A DNA stretch of 64,000 bases from Microcoleus sp. FACHB-1515 (GTDB lineage Bacteria; Cyanobacteriota; Cyanobacteriia; Elainellales; Elainellaceae), in assembly GCF_014696105.1 (NCBI RefSeq), contig NZ_JACJPO010000020.1, positions 124,001-188,000 on the forward strand. Direction: 5' to 3'. Positions 26,180-35,392 of this stretch are shown piece after piece. The notes below the pieces were generated by a model. It had not been told where the DNA came from, did no database searches, and saw nothing but the letters and a program-made list of their open reading frames with translations. Position 1 is the stretch's first letter; every line of letters starts with the position of its first letter. The position numbers were made by a program, and so were the translations under genes.

Positions 26180-26692
26180 ATGAAAACCGAACTGAAAGCC
26201 AAGTTCTTGCAGCACCTCGTCACGAAAAACAAGGACAAAGGCTTCACCTTGATCGAACTGCTGGTGGTGATCATTATCATCGGTATTCTCGCGGCGATCG
26301 CCCTGCCTTCCTTCCTCAACCAGGCTGCCAAAGCCAAAATGACCGAAGCAAAAACGACGATCGGTGCAGTCAACCGCGCTCAGCAAGCCTACCGGATCGA
26401 AAACCCTGAATTCGCCACGAACTTTACGAATTTGGAGATCGGCCTTCCCACTGCAACACAAGACTACACCTACACGCTCACCGCTGATGCTGGAAACTCA
26501 GCCAAGATCGTTTCTTCAACCGTAGCAGGCGACAAATCGCTGAAAAACTTCAGCGGTGGTGTGTTTGTCACGGATCAAGGCTTGACCTCGGTTGCTGCTT
26601 GCCAAACCAAGCAGGTCGCTACGGCAGCCGCTGTCCCAACGCTCGTCAGCAACGAGGCCAAGTGCCCAGACTCGATGGACCCGATGCGCTAA
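26180..26692 (+). CDS. Type IV prepilin (PilA-like major pilin)
   Basis: A 170-residue prepilin. The chosen ATG at 26180 has AAAGGAG about 12 nt upstream. A 21-residue basic leader ends in KDKG, and the mature N-terminus is FTLIELLVVIIIIGILAAIA, cut by PilD between G and F; the +5 glutamate is present. The globular part has beta strands and two cysteines (VAACQTKQ and EAKCPDSM) that could form the C-terminal D-loop disulfide. Cyanobacterial pilins serve motility, DNA uptake and surface contact. It has its own terminator at 26723-26757 and faces a glycosyltransferase cassette on the opposite strand. Confidence 0.92.
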   Translation: MKTELKAKFLQHLVTKNKDKGFTLIELLVVIIIIGILAAIALPSFLNQAAKAKMTEAKTTIGAVNRAQQAYRIENPEFATNFTNLEIGLPTATQDYTYTLTADAGNSAKIVSSTVAGDKSLKNFSGGVFVTDQGLTSVAACQTKQVATAAAVPTLVSNEAKCPDSMDPMR

Positions 26693-26722
26693 TTGCTGCT
26701 TGCAATACGCTCGATCGAACTC

Positions 26723-26757
26723 AGGCGGAAGGAGATGACCTTCCGCCTATTTTTTAT
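26723..26757 (+). terminator. Terminator of pilA, overlapping the end of the convergent gene
   Basis: AGGCGGAAGG (26723-26732) pairs perfectly with CCTTCCGCCT (26739-26748) around a 6-nt loop, followed by ATTTTTTATT. The stem's right foot contains the stop codon of the minus-strand glycosyltransferase. The complementary strand has only GAGTT beyond the stem, so it should work in the pilA direction. Confidence 0.8.
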
Positions 26758-28102
26758 TGTTCAAACAGCAGTGAAGGAGTTGTTTGCCAACCACTTTGAG
26801 GGAAAAGCAAGATTCCATTCGATCGCGAGCATTGCGAGCCAGTTGCAGCCGCAGCGCATCATCCTGAAGCAGTTGCGCGATCGAGTGTGCCAGTTCGTTC
26901 GGCTGTTCACGGGGAATCACAATGCCGCCGGATTGCAGCCCATCCTCAAGAATGTCCAGCACACCAGGCGCATCTGCGGCGACCACAGGCAGTCCACAGG
27001 CCATCGCTTCGAGCGGCGCAACCGGAAATCCCTCATGGCGAGAAGGCAAGGTGTATAGATCGGCAGCACACAAATAGCGTCGAATCGTCTGGCGATCGAG
27101 AATATATTCATCCATCCAGCGCACCGTTTGTGTCGGCAGGCTGGCAATGCGATCGCGCAGTTGCGGCGCATCGCTGCCCGTTCCCACCAACAGCAGCCAC
27201 CAATTTTGGTTAGGAAACTCCTGGCAAAGCTGCGCCCAAGCCGCAATCAAAATATCCAGCCCTTTGCGATAAATCTCGATGCGTCCGTGATAGACAACCA
27301 CCTTGGCATCCACAGGAATTGCCAGTTTCGATCGAACCTCAGTTCTGATTTCGGCTCGTTCTGCTGAACTGCTCTGCCACAAACTCAAATCCAGCGGATT
27401 AAAAATTTGGGTAATTTTGTCACCAGGCAAATTCGCATAACAATTCTGCAACCGCTGAATTTCAACTTGGGAAGCAACGATCAAGCCCGCACAAGCCTGT
27501 AGGGTATGAGGACGAATAAATCGTTCCAGGCGACTCAGTTGAAAGTCGCCGCCTTGAAATGTTGCAAACACAGGCAGACGGAGCAGTTTGCCCAGCAGCA
27601 CGCACAGATCAAACCGCGCATACTCGTACTCTTGACACAAAATCGCCGTGCAATTTTCGCGTTTCAGTTCTTGTGCAAGGGTAATCAGTGGCGTGGCAAG
27701 GTAAGGAGCAAGATCACGCGCCAATCCTGCAAGCATCGCACGCAAACGATTCATTTCGCCAAAAGTATCCTTCACCGTCCACCCATACGGATTGACCATG
27801 CGGCGATCGATCGATCGGTAAACCTTTGGTGCGGGAAGAATACAAAAAGTCGTTCCAGTGGCAGCATGAATTTTTCGCTGCGGTCGATCGACCTGCCGCG
27901 AAAACAAAAATAAAACGGTTCTCACCTGCACTTCTTGCAAGGCAGCAATGTAGCCGAGCATCCAGCCGCCCGGCCCCTGCTGGCAAAAGGCTTCTAAAGA
28001 AACATCAAGCGGGTCGAGAAAATCTTCCCAAACGTTTCCCCAATGGAGTAGCGCGATCGTCGGTGTGGAGGTCGTCGTGCTGTGATGATTGTTTTGCTGC
28101 AT
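26747..28102 (-). CDS. Family 4 glycosyltransferase, last gene of the glycan cassette
   Basis: A GT-B retaining glycosyltransferase of about 451 residues. The C-terminal donor-binding half is clear: VVYHGRIEIYRKGLDILI, WLLLVGTGSDAPQLRDRI and the E-x7-E-like LPSRHEGFPVAPLEAMACGL, then VVAADAPGVLDIL. The N-terminal acceptor half includes GNVWEDFLDPLDVSLEAF. ATG at 28102 has AGGG 7 nt upstream; the ATG at 28144 overlaps the previous gene's stop by 13 nt and would add 14 residues. The nucleotide sugar and acceptor are unknown. It is transcribed toward pilA and shares that gene's terminator hairpin. Confidence 0.85.
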   Translation of the reverse strand: MQQNNHHSTTTSTPTIALLHWGNVWEDFLDPLDVSLEAFCQQGPGGWMLGYIAALQEVQVRTVLFLFSRQVDRPQRKIHAATGTTFCILPAPKVYRSIDRRMVNPYGWTVKDTFGEMNRLRAMLAGLARDLAPYLATPLITLAQELKRENCTAILCQEYEYARFDLCVLLGKLLRLPVFATFQGGDFQLSRLERFIRPHTLQACAGLIVASQVEIQRLQNCYANLPGDKITQIFNPLDLSLWQSSSAERAEIRTEVRSKLAIPVDAKVVVYHGRIEIYRKGLDILIAAWAQLCQEFPNQNWWLLLVGTGSDAPQLRDRIASLPTQTVRWMDEYILDRQTIRRYLCAADLYTLPSRHEGFPVAPLEAMACGLPVVAADAPGVLDILEDGLQSGGIVIPREQPNELAHSIAQLLQDDALRLQLARNARDRMESCFSLKVVGKQLLHCCLNNKK

Positions 28103-28131
28103 CTGTTCGCCCTGCGATCGCCCCTGCCCTG

Positions 28132-28902
28132 CTATACCTGCCATACCGAGACCGTTTCAGTGCCGATCGAATGCGGTTTGTGCGTCAGATAGCCAAACCA
28201 GGTCAAAGGACTCAGCAGCGTACAGAAAAGCTCACGCTTCAGCGGTGAAAGTCGTGAAAAGGCGACATCGTGCCCGATCGCCGTCATGGGATTGATGAAG
28301 GTGGCATAGTCCTGGCAGGCTAGATCAATCAGCGCTTCTAGCTCATCCAATCTGTAGCCACGTCGCACATGTCCCCACTCGGCCATCACATCCACATCGC
28401 GGGGACAAAAAGGCTTCATAAAGTCATAGTAGGGAAAGCGCCAGTGTTCGTTGGGCGTGCTGACAAGCAGAAAACCACCGGGTTTGAGAACCCGTTTCAC
28501 TTCAGCGATCGCCTGATGGTGGTCGGGAATATGCTCTAGCACATCAAACATCGTCACCGCATCAAACGATCGATCGCCAAACGGCAACGCCGTCGCATCG
28601 CCGCAGACAAACTTCACCTGCGGCTGCTGGTTGCAGGGTGCCGCTGCATATTCAGGATTGAGATCGAGATTGGTGATGTGAGCTTGCGGATACAGCATGG
28701 CCGTGAGTCCGCTGGGGCCACCGCCCACTTCGAGAATGGCCTGGAGCGGCACATCCGGCGCGATCGCATGAATCGCCGTCATCTTTTCGCGGTAGAAAAA
28801 GCCTTGCGTCAGTGGACGAGGAAACGGATTTTGACTTAAAAACTGACTAAGCTGCTGTTTATATTTCACGGGTGTTGCAGGAAAGGTTGACAGGGTGAGC
28901 AT
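28132..28902 (-). CDS. Class I SAM-dependent methyltransferase in the glycan cassette
   Basis: A 256-residue methyltransferase. Motif I is AILEVGGGPSGLTAML (58-70), with NLDLNPEYAAAP as the acidic loop, FVCGDATALPFGDRSFDAVTMFDVLEH for motifs II/III and LKPGGFLLVSTPNEHW. This arrangement is common in enzymes that methylate sugars or lipid-linked intermediates, though the acceptor is not shown. Its start overlaps the end of the upstream glycosyltransferase by 44 nt, strong evidence of operon membership. Confidence 0.82.
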   Translation of the reverse strand: MLTLSTFPATPVKYKQQLSQFLSQNPFPRPLTQGFFYREKMTAIHAIAPDVPLQAILEVGGGPSGLTAMLYPQAHITNLDLNPEYAAAPCNQQPQVKFVCGDATALPFGDRSFDAVTMFDVLEHIPDHHQAIAEVKRVLKPGGFLLVSTPNEHWRFPYYDFMKPFCPRDVDVMAEWGHVRRGYRLDELEALIDLACQDYATFINPMTAIGHDVAFSRLSPLKRELFCTLLSPLTWFGYLTHKPHSIGTETVSVWQV

Positions 28903-30232
28903 GAGTTTCTAGGGAAGATGATTGGCGATCGGGCGGCAACGTCTGACTAGAACTGAACAAACAGCGACGCAGATAATAGCCAAATCCAGATAAATATCCG
29001 CTCACTTCGGCTTTCAGCGTTTTGTCGCCTGGCTGAAATCCGATCGCCAAGCCAAACAGCAGCCGCCGCAGGTAATACTTTGGCAGGTTGACGACCAAAG
29101 GATACAAGTTGCCCCAGTGAAAATGCTGCTGTGCTTGAATTAGCGACGCCGCGACATAGCCTCGCATATAAGCGTTGATTTGAGCATTGAAGCTGTGCAA
29201 AGTGGCGCGATGGGCATGGTAAACGATCGCGGTTGGCTGATAGATGCAGCTTTTGCCTGCGGCCAGCACGCGATACCAAAACTCAGAGTCTTCGCTACAG
29301 CCAGATGCACCTGCGCCCAGCCGCACATCAAATCCGCCTAGATGCTCAAATGCCGCACGACGGCAGGCCATATTTGCCCCAGCGCCAATGCAGGGTGCGG
29401 GCACGCCTTGCGATCGCGTTTGCTCAAAAAAGGCGCGATCGAAAACTTTGCGGCGATAGCCCCGGTTGAACGACCAGTACCGCTCAAACAGCCATTGCGA
29501 TTCGCTTGCCAGTTCCGACACCAGAACCAGCCCAGTCACCACCATGACTTCCGGTTCGACAAAGCCCCAGCGCAGATGAGCAATCCAGTCAGAATGCACT
29601 TCCACATCGTCGTCGGTGAAGGCAATGATGTCGCTTGTGCTGTGAGCAATGCCAGCATTGCGGGCATAACTCAGTCCCAGTTGCGGTTCCAGAACGTAGC
29701 GCACCTGCGGCATCTGAGCCACCAGATCGCGAGTAGCATCCGAGGTGGGCGCATTGTCCACCACCAAAATTTCATTCGGCGTAACCGACAATTGCGCGAT
29801 CGACTGCAAGCACCGCGCCAACGCTTGCGGGCGATCGCGCGTGCAAATCACGATCGAAATCGTCTCTTGTGAATCGGGCGGTGACAGATGAGCGGGCAGT
29901 TCATGCAGCGGATGCTCGATCGCCAGCAGGTCGGCAAACTGCGGCGGAGCTTGCTTCGGATCGGGTTTATTCAAGTTTGCAACAAGATTCGGAATGAAGC
30001 CTTGCTTGAGCCAGTGTCGCCCGATCGCAGGGGTAATCGTCTGCGCGGCTAAATGAGCAACTTGGCTAGCAGGCATCGGCAACTGAGCAGACACGAGTTC
30101 TCGATGCCCCAGCGGAATTGTCTTCCACCAAAACACCAGATACAGCCCTTGATATCCCGGTGCGATCGCCAGATCGGGAATGGTCTGACTCAAATCTAGG
30201 TGCAGAATTTTCCAGGGCAAAAAGTTAGTCAC
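28859..30232 (-). CDS. Family 2 glycosyltransferase with N-terminal extension
   Basis: A 457-residue inverting GT-A enzyme. The GT2 core begins near 135 (TISIVICTRDRPQALARCL), with ILVVDNAPTSD, GLSYARNAGIAHS, the D-x-D IIAFTDDDVEVHSDW and ANMACRRAAFEHLGGFD. About 130 residues precede it and contain no obvious fold; they resemble the N-terminal part of the paralogue at 32374-33582. GTG at 30232 has GGGAGG with an 8-nt spacer and is preferred to the GTG nine codons upstream. It overlaps the downstream methyltransferase by 44 nt. Confidence 0.85.
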   Translation of the reverse strand: MTNFLPWKILHLDLSQTIPDLAIAPGYQGLYLVFWWKTIPLGHRELVSAQLPMPASQVAHLAAQTITPAIGRHWLKQGFIPNLVANLNKPDPKQAPPQFADLLAIEHPLHELPAHLSPPDSQETISIVICTRDRPQALARCLQSIAQLSVTPNEILVVDNAPTSDATRDLVAQMPQVRYVLEPQLGLSYARNAGIAHSTSDIIAFTDDDVEVHSDWIAHLRWGFVEPEVMVVTGLVLVSELASESQWLFERYWSFNRGYRRKVFDRAFFEQTRSQGVPAPCIGAGANMACRRAAFEHLGGFDVRLGAGASGCSEDSEFWYRVLAAGKSCIYQPTAIVYHAHRATLHSFNAQINAYMRGYVAASLIQAQQHFHWGNLYPLVVNLPKYYLRRLLFGLAIGFQPGDKTLKAEVSGYLSGFGYYLRRCLFSSSQTLPPDRQSSSLETHAHPVNLSCNTREI

Positions 30233-30294
30233 GAGGCTTGCCTCCCAGCGCTTTTCCACAATTGATTCGAGGCGAATTTTAGGCTTGCCATTGC

Positions 30295-31347
30295 TTACAG
30301 CTCCTCCGATCGCGACAACTCAGTTTTGCCGCAGTGCAGTTGATTCCACGCTTGCCTTAGCTGTCGATTCCAGTGCGAAACGATCGCCAATAAAACCAAC
30401 GGCAAAAATTGAATGACAGAAGCAGAAGTCGCACAGCAAAGCGCTTCGCGGATTTGCACTAGTCCCCCGCTGTAGTCGCCCTGCGCCAGCATGTCTCTTG
30501 CACAACTCAACCCCCAAAATGCCCAAAGATGGCTGGCCTGCTGATGAAGCAATTTGGCTTGAGCAGCGGGCAGGTAAGGCTGAATGAGTTGAGTTGCCAG
30601 CCGAACATCGCGAAGATTCTGCCCAGTCCGCATGGCTTTTCCACTTAGGGAAGAAGCACGAGAGCGATAGATGGCGAGTGGCTCAGCTTCAAACCAAACA
30701 GGATAATGAGCGGCAATTCGCACCCACATTTCCCAGTCCTCGCCACAAGAAGCCATGCGGCGATCGAACCCGCCCAACTGCTCATACACGCTGCGACGCA
30801 CGGCGATCGAGGGCGTTTGAATCGGATGGCGGCTGACAATTCGCGCCAGCGCATCGCTGAGAATGCCGCTTTGCGACTGTTCTACCGGAGAAAGTCGCTG
30901 CCAGTGTCCGTACTCGTCACAAATGATATGGCGGCAGTAAGCGGCTCCCAGTTCAGGATGCTGCTTGAATGCCCGCTGAAGTTTTTGGTAGAAGCCCACT
31001 CGGACTAAATCATCACCGTGCAGTAGGTGGACGAGATGGCCGCGCGATCGCTCCAGACAAGTCTCGAAGTTACGAATGTAGCCGACGTTTTGCGGCTGAC
31101 GATAAAATTCAATTCGGCCTTGTCCCAATTCTCGTACTGCCGCTTCAGGGTCATCTAGAGTCGAGTGGTCATCAACCACTTGAATTTGCATCACGTCCGC
31201 ACCGAGGTCTTGAGCGAGGACGCTCGCGAGCGTTTGTCGCAAGTAGTCCGCGCAGTGGTACGTCGGAATCATCACCGACCACAAGGGGCGGGGCGCATCG
31301 GTCGGAACCGGAGCGATCGCCGCTCGGTAAACGGTAGGCTGGTTCAT
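30295..31347 (-). CDS. Family 2 glycosyltransferase, tandem paralogue B
   Basis: A 350-residue GT2 enzyme starting with MNQPTVYRAAIAPVPTD and PLWSVMIPTYHCADYLRQTL. The D-x-D-like motif is HLLHGDDLVRVGFYQK; GGFDRRMASCGEDWEMW supplies the E-D-W acceptor/catalytic segment. The C-terminal third is helical. Its ATG overlaps the stop of the preceding gene in ATGA, so translation is probably coupled. It is closely related to that preceding gene (31344-32381), with a stretch of 49 identical bases between them. I cannot tell which sugar is used. Confidence 0.87.
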   Translation of the reverse strand: MNQPTVYRAAIAPVPTDAPRPLWSVMIPTYHCADYLRQTLASVLAQDLGADVMQIQVVDDHSTLDDPEAAVRELGQGRIEFYRQPQNVGYIRNFETCLERSRGHLVHLLHGDDLVRVGFYQKLQRAFKQHPELGAAYCRHIICDEYGHWQRLSPVEQSQSGILSDALARIVSRHPIQTPSIAVRRSVYEQLGGFDRRMASCGEDWEMWVRIAAHYPVWFEAEPLAIYRSRASSLSGKAMRTGQNLRDVRLATQLIQPYLPAAQAKLLHQQASHLWAFWGLSCARDMLAQGDYSGGLVQIREALCCATSASVIQFLPLVLLAIVSHWNRQLRQAWNQLHCGKTELSRSEEL

Positions 31348-32381
31348 CGCGGCATCTCCGCCTTGACGGTTGGCTGAGCAGACGAAACGGGCTGAAGCTT
31401 TTGTTTCATCCAGCGCAGTCCAATTCGCAATTGCAGGGGAATCATTGCCAATCTCACTTTGAAAGACTGTCCACACAAGATGCCCGATCGCACTTGAGCG
31501 ATCGCACCATCGAGTTTGCCCTGTGCCAGCATCTGATACGCTAGCCATCGCGCATAAAACGCCCAGTGTTCTCTAGAGCGCCGAGACAGTTCCTCGGCCT
31601 TGGCTGAAGGCAGGTAGGGCTTGATCACTTCGATCGCCCGCACCAAATCGCGGATATTTTCCCCAGTACAGGCGTGGCGTCCGGTACTCGATGCCGAATG
31701 CATCCGGTAGGCAGCGAGCGGCTGCGGCTCATACCAGCAGGAATAGTGAGCCGCAATTCGCGCCCACATCTCCCAATCTTCTGCCCAAGAAAGCCGCTGA
31801 TCAAATCCACCCAGATGTTCGTAGACGCTGCGGCGCACGGCGATCGAGGGCGTTTGAATGCGCTGATAGACTGCGATTTTTTCCAACCAGTTTGCCAAAA
31901 TGCCGCGATCGGGCTGCTCAAGCGCGGAAAACGCTTGCCAGTGTCCCTGCTCGTCCATATAGATTTGGCGACAGAAGGCCGCACCGATCTCAGGATGTTC
32001 GGCAAAGGCACGTTGCAGCGTGACATAGAAGCCATCCAGCACGCAGTCATCCCCGTGCAGCAGATGAACGAGATGGCCGCGCGATCGCTCCAGACAAGTG
32101 GCAAAGTTACGGGTATGCCCGACATTTTGCGGCTGACGGTAGAACTCGACTCGGCCTTGCCCCAGTTCGCGTACAACGGCTTCGGGATCATCCAAGGTGG
32201 AGTGGTCATCGACCACTTGAATTTGCATCACGTCCGCACCGAGGTCTTGAGCGAGGACGCCCGCGAGCGTTTGCCGCAGATAGTCCGCGCAGTGGTATGT
32301 CGGAATCATCACTGACCATAACGGACGATCGCGATCGCTCACGGCAGGAATCACAGCGCGATAAGGATGAAATTCACTCAT
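31344..32381 (-). CDS. Family 2 glycosyltransferase, tandem paralogue A
   Basis: A 345-residue GT2 enzyme beginning MSEFHPYRAVIPAVSDRD and PLWSVMIPTYHCADYLRQTL, with the D-D motif HLLHGDDCVLDGFYVT and GGFDQRLSWAEDWEMW. It is the upstream twin of the next gene; their N-terminal thirds are nearly identical and the C-terminal halves diverge. The ATG at 32381 overlaps the end of the preceding gene by 8 nt. The frame continues upstream but that part lies within the previous gene. Confidence 0.87.
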   Translation of the reverse strand: MSEFHPYRAVIPAVSDRDRPLWSVMIPTYHCADYLRQTLAGVLAQDLGADVMQIQVVDDHSTLDDPEAVVRELGQGRVEFYRQPQNVGHTRNFATCLERSRGHLVHLLHGDDCVLDGFYVTLQRAFAEHPEIGAAFCRQIYMDEQGHWQAFSALEQPDRGILANWLEKIAVYQRIQTPSIAVRRSVYEHLGGFDQRLSWAEDWEMWARIAAHYSCWYEPQPLAAYRMHSASSTGRHACTGENIRDLVRAIEVIKPYLPSAKAEELSRRSREHWAFYARWLAYQMLAQGKLDGAIAQVRSGILCGQSFKVRLAMIPLQLRIGLRWMKQKLQPVSSAQPTVKAEMPR

Positions 32382-33582
32382 ACTGACTCCGAATGGCATT
32401 GACACGATCGCAGGATCGATCGTATTCACCCAGCAGTCCGACTACTCCGCCCCAGAGTTCAGCCAAAATCATGACGGGCGGAACCTGCCGCGAAGTCGTA
32501 AAGCTGCACAGCAGTTGCCCAAACTTGTCTTTGTACCACCAGGCAATTAGCCGCAGCAGCTTCGATCGCTGCGATGCATCACACCGATAGGATTTCGTCA
32601 CAAACGCCATGACCCCCAAACCCCAACTCCAGTACTGACGACGAAGCTGTTTGAGTTCGCGGCGATGCTGGTGAAAGACGAGGTAGCGCGGTTCATACAC
32701 CAGCGGGTAGCCTGCTCGAATGATACGGTAGAAAATGTCGATGTCGCCGCCGCCCGGTAGCGGTGCGCCTGTGTCGAGTGCGTCGTCAAATCCGCCGATC
32801 GCCCGCAGCACATCGCGCCGAAACGCCATGTTGCAGCCTGCCCCAAAAATTCCTGATCCGCAAGGGTATTCAACGTTGTTCGGCAAATACTGGCCGTAGC
32901 GAATTTTCTCAAATCCGCGCCGAAAGCCGCCGCGCTGCTCAAACAAAATTTGGGCTTCCGTTTCGAGTTCATAGGGCAGTACCAGCCCCGTAAACGCTGC
33001 GGCATCCGGATTTTCTGCCCAAGCTTCCCGTAAGCCATTGAGCCACTGGCGATCGACCACAACATCATCATCGAGAAACGCCAGCAGTTCTCCAGTTGCA
33101 GTTTGCAGAGCGCAGTTCCGCGCAAAATCCAGCCCTGCTTTCGGTTCACGGACATAGCAAACGCTGGCAAAGGCGGCCACGACGGTCTGAGTGCGATCGT
33201 CGCTCGGCGCATTGTCCACAACCAAAATTTCAAACTGAGAAGTTTGTTGCAGGGGCAGCAGCGATCGCAGCAATCGCTCAACGGAATCGGGGCGATCTTT
33301 CGTGCAGATGGCAACGGTTAAGCTGGGAAAATTGACGGGTTGATCAGGAAGTGCAAGCTCCTCATGCAAACGCTCTTGCAGCAGTTTTGCACTCATGTCT
33401 TGAGCAAGCCAGTCTGCAAGTTCGGCAGGCGCGATCGCACAAGGCGCAGGCAACGCTTTGAGCAGCAGCCCGATCGGTTTATCGTGGCGGCGGACAATCA
33501 GGGCAACGCCTGTTTTGTCAGCAGGAATGTTCAGGGTTGGTAGAGGTTGCGTAACTTCGAGGTGAACGATCGCGTAGGGCAT
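32374..33582 (-). CDS. Family 2 glycosyltransferase (rhamnosyltransferase-like)
   Basis: A 402-residue GT2 enzyme. After a roughly 85-residue N-terminal extension comes FPSLTVAICTKDRPDSVERL, ILVVDNAPSDD, the D-x-D LLAFLDDDVVVDRQWL and FGAGCNMAFRRDVLRAIGGFD, then GGDIDIFYRIIRAGYPLVYEP. This last segment with a long helical C-terminus (WSWGLGVMAFVTKSY) resembles exopolysaccharide and O-antigen transferases. The donor is unknown. It lies 5 nt downstream of the ABC exporter and overlaps the next gene by 8 nt. Confidence 0.86.
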   Translation of the reverse strand: MPYAIVHLEVTQPLPTLNIPADKTGVALIVRRHDKPIGLLLKALPAPCAIAPAELADWLAQDMSAKLLQERLHEELALPDQPVNFPSLTVAICTKDRPDSVERLLRSLLPLQQTSQFEILVVDNAPSDDRTQTVVAAFASVCYVREPKAGLDFARNCALQTATGELLAFLDDDVVVDRQWLNGLREAWAENPDAAAFTGLVLPYELETEAQILFEQRGGFRRGFEKIRYGQYLPNNVEYPCGSGIFGAGCNMAFRRDVLRAIGGFDDALDTGAPLPGGGDIDIFYRIIRAGYPLVYEPRYLVFHQHRRELKQLRRQYWSWGLGVMAFVTKSYRCDASQRSKLLRLIAWWYKDKFGQLLCSFTTSRQVPPVMILAELWGGVVGLLGEYDRSCDRVNAIRSQYE

Positions 33583-33587
33583 AAGAA

Positions 33588-35381
33588 CTAGGGTTTAAGG
33601 GCGCGATTTTGCAATCGGTACATTTGAGCAAACAGCCCATCTTGACGCAGCAGGCGATCGAGCGTTCCTTGCTCGACTATTTGCCCTTGGTCGAGCACTG
33701 CGATTTGATCGGCGTGTTTAATGGTGGAAAAGCGGTGGGCAATCACGATCACGGTGCGATCGCGGCCAAACAGGTCGAGTGCTTCTTGAATCAAAAATTC
33801 AGAAATGCTGTCGAGCGCATTTGTCGCTTCATCCAAAATTAGAATGTCGGGATCGCGAATGATGGCACGGGCAAGGGCGATGCGCTGCCGCTGTCCGCCA
33901 GAGAGCCGAATGCCGCGATCGCCCACTGGCGTATCGTAGCCTTGGGGCAACTGGCTGATAAATTCGTGGGCATGAGCTTGTTTTGCCGCCGCCACAATTT
34001 CAGCACGGCTGGCCGTTGAGCAGCCATAGGCAATGTTTTGTGCGATCGTTGCATTAAAAATGTGAATGTCTTGACTGACAATCGCCATGCGATCGCGCCA
34101 GCTTTTCAGGTCAAGCGATCGCAGCGGCTGACCATCAACCCAAATTTCTCCTGCGCTCGGATCGTGGAAGCGACAGATCAAATGAATCAGCGTTGACTTG
34201 CCTGCTCCCGATGGCCCCACCAGTGCGGTTGTTTTGCCCGCCGCGATTTGCAAACAGATGTGGTCGATCGCGGGTTGGTCTTGCGCCGTGTAGCGAAAGC
34301 TGACCGACTCCAGCGCGATCTGCTGCCGCAACCCCAAAAATTGAACTGTGCCCGATCGCAAATACGGTTTGCTGTCGCGATCGAGAAACAGAAATACATC
34401 ATCGATCGAACTAGAGAGTGCCAAAAGCGACGTGCGGTAGCCGTCAATCTGCTGCATCTGCGGCTGCAAGCGGTAAAGCATAAACAAAAACGTCAGCAGC
34501 GTCGGCAGCGAAGCGCGATCGTGCAGCCCCACCAGCACCAAAATACTCAGCACCAGCAGAGCTGAAAGAAGCTCATACAGCGGCTGCACCGTTCCAGAGA
34601 CAATATCGAGCTTCAGCAACGCTTTTTGAACGCGCCGCGACGTGCGATCGAACTGTTGCTGCTCGTAATCTTCTTGCCCAAAAGCGCGGATGGTTCGCAT
34701 CCCAACCAATCCCTCGTACATACGCACGCCTAAATCAGCGTTGGCCTGCACTGCCTGCTGACCCAGAATCTTGATGCGGCGCGTGACAAGCTGAATGATC
34801 AGAGAAATCAACCCCATCACGACGCCAATCAGCAAGGTCAGCGGCCAGGAAATCAGCATCAGCAGCGCCGCATACACGACGGTTGTGCAAACGGTGGTGA
34901 TTAGGCTAATCAGCGTAGATAGTGCCTGACTGGTGCGCCAGGTTTCGCTGGCTAAGGTGTTCATCAGCTTGCCAGACTCTTGCGTTTCTAGATAGCTGTA
35001 GCCGACGCTGAGCAACTGCTCAAACACCTGCGATCGCAAGCGATGGCTGATCCGAGCGCTAAGCCAGGCCGAAAGAACCGTGTTGATATAGCTCAGTCCG
35101 TTTTTGATCAAGATGCAGCCGAAGATGGCAGCGGGCAGCAGCCACAGGCGATCGCGCTCTGGAATGCCAGCCAGCAAGCGGAACAATCCCTGAAGCAGCG
35201 GGCTGTTGGTGGCTGCCTGAGGAGCATCTTGCAAAAGCGTTTGCAGCACGGGAATAAACAAACTGATGCTCAATCCCTCAAACAGCGACGACAACACGCC
35301 CAACGCGACGATCGCAGGAATCGCCCAGGGAAAAAGCTTGACCAGAGGCAGCAGTCGTTGAAATGCAGCAAAATTCTTCAT
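33588..35381 (-). CDS. ABC exporter half-transporter, MsbA/PglK-like
   Basis: A 597-residue fused permease-ATPase. Six helices fill the first about 310 residues. The ATPase half has Walker A GPSGAGKST, Q-loop, signature LSGGQRQRIALARA, Walker B ILILDEATNAL and an H-loop VIVIAHRF. In the middle of a glycosyltransferase operon, the likeliest job is flipping or exporting a lipid-linked glycan across the cytoplasmic membrane, as PglK does; a lipid A or peptide exporter cannot be excluded. ATG at 35381 has GAGG 7 nt upstream. It lies 11 nt downstream of the first glycosyltransferase of the cassette. Confidence 0.88.
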   Translation of the reverse strand: MKNFAAFQRLLPLVKLFPWAIPAIVALGVLSSLFEGLSISLFIPVLQTLLQDAPQAATNSPLLQGLFRLLAGIPERDRLWLLPAAIFGCILIKNGLSYINTVLSAWLSARISHRLRSQVFEQLLSVGYSYLETQESGKLMNTLASETWRTSQALSTLISLITTVCTTVVYAALLMLISWPLTLLIGVVMGLISLIIQLVTRRIKILGQQAVQANADLGVRMYEGLVGMRTIRAFGQEDYEQQQFDRTSRRVQKALLKLDIVSGTVQPLYELLSALLVLSILVLVGLHDRASLPTLLTFLFMLYRLQPQMQQIDGYRTSLLALSSSIDDVFLFLDRDSKPYLRSGTVQFLGLRQQIALESVSFRYTAQDQPAIDHICLQIAAGKTTALVGPSGAGKSTLIHLICRFHDPSAGEIWVDGQPLRSLDLKSWRDRMAIVSQDIHIFNATIAQNIAYGCSTASRAEIVAAAKQAHAHEFISQLPQGYDTPVGDRGIRLSGGQRQRIALARAIIRDPDILILDEATNALDSISEFLIQEALDLFGRDRTVIVIAHRFSTIKHADQIAVLDQGQIVEQGTLDRLLRQDGLFAQMYRLQNRALKP

Positions 35382-35392
35382 GCAGTGCCTCG

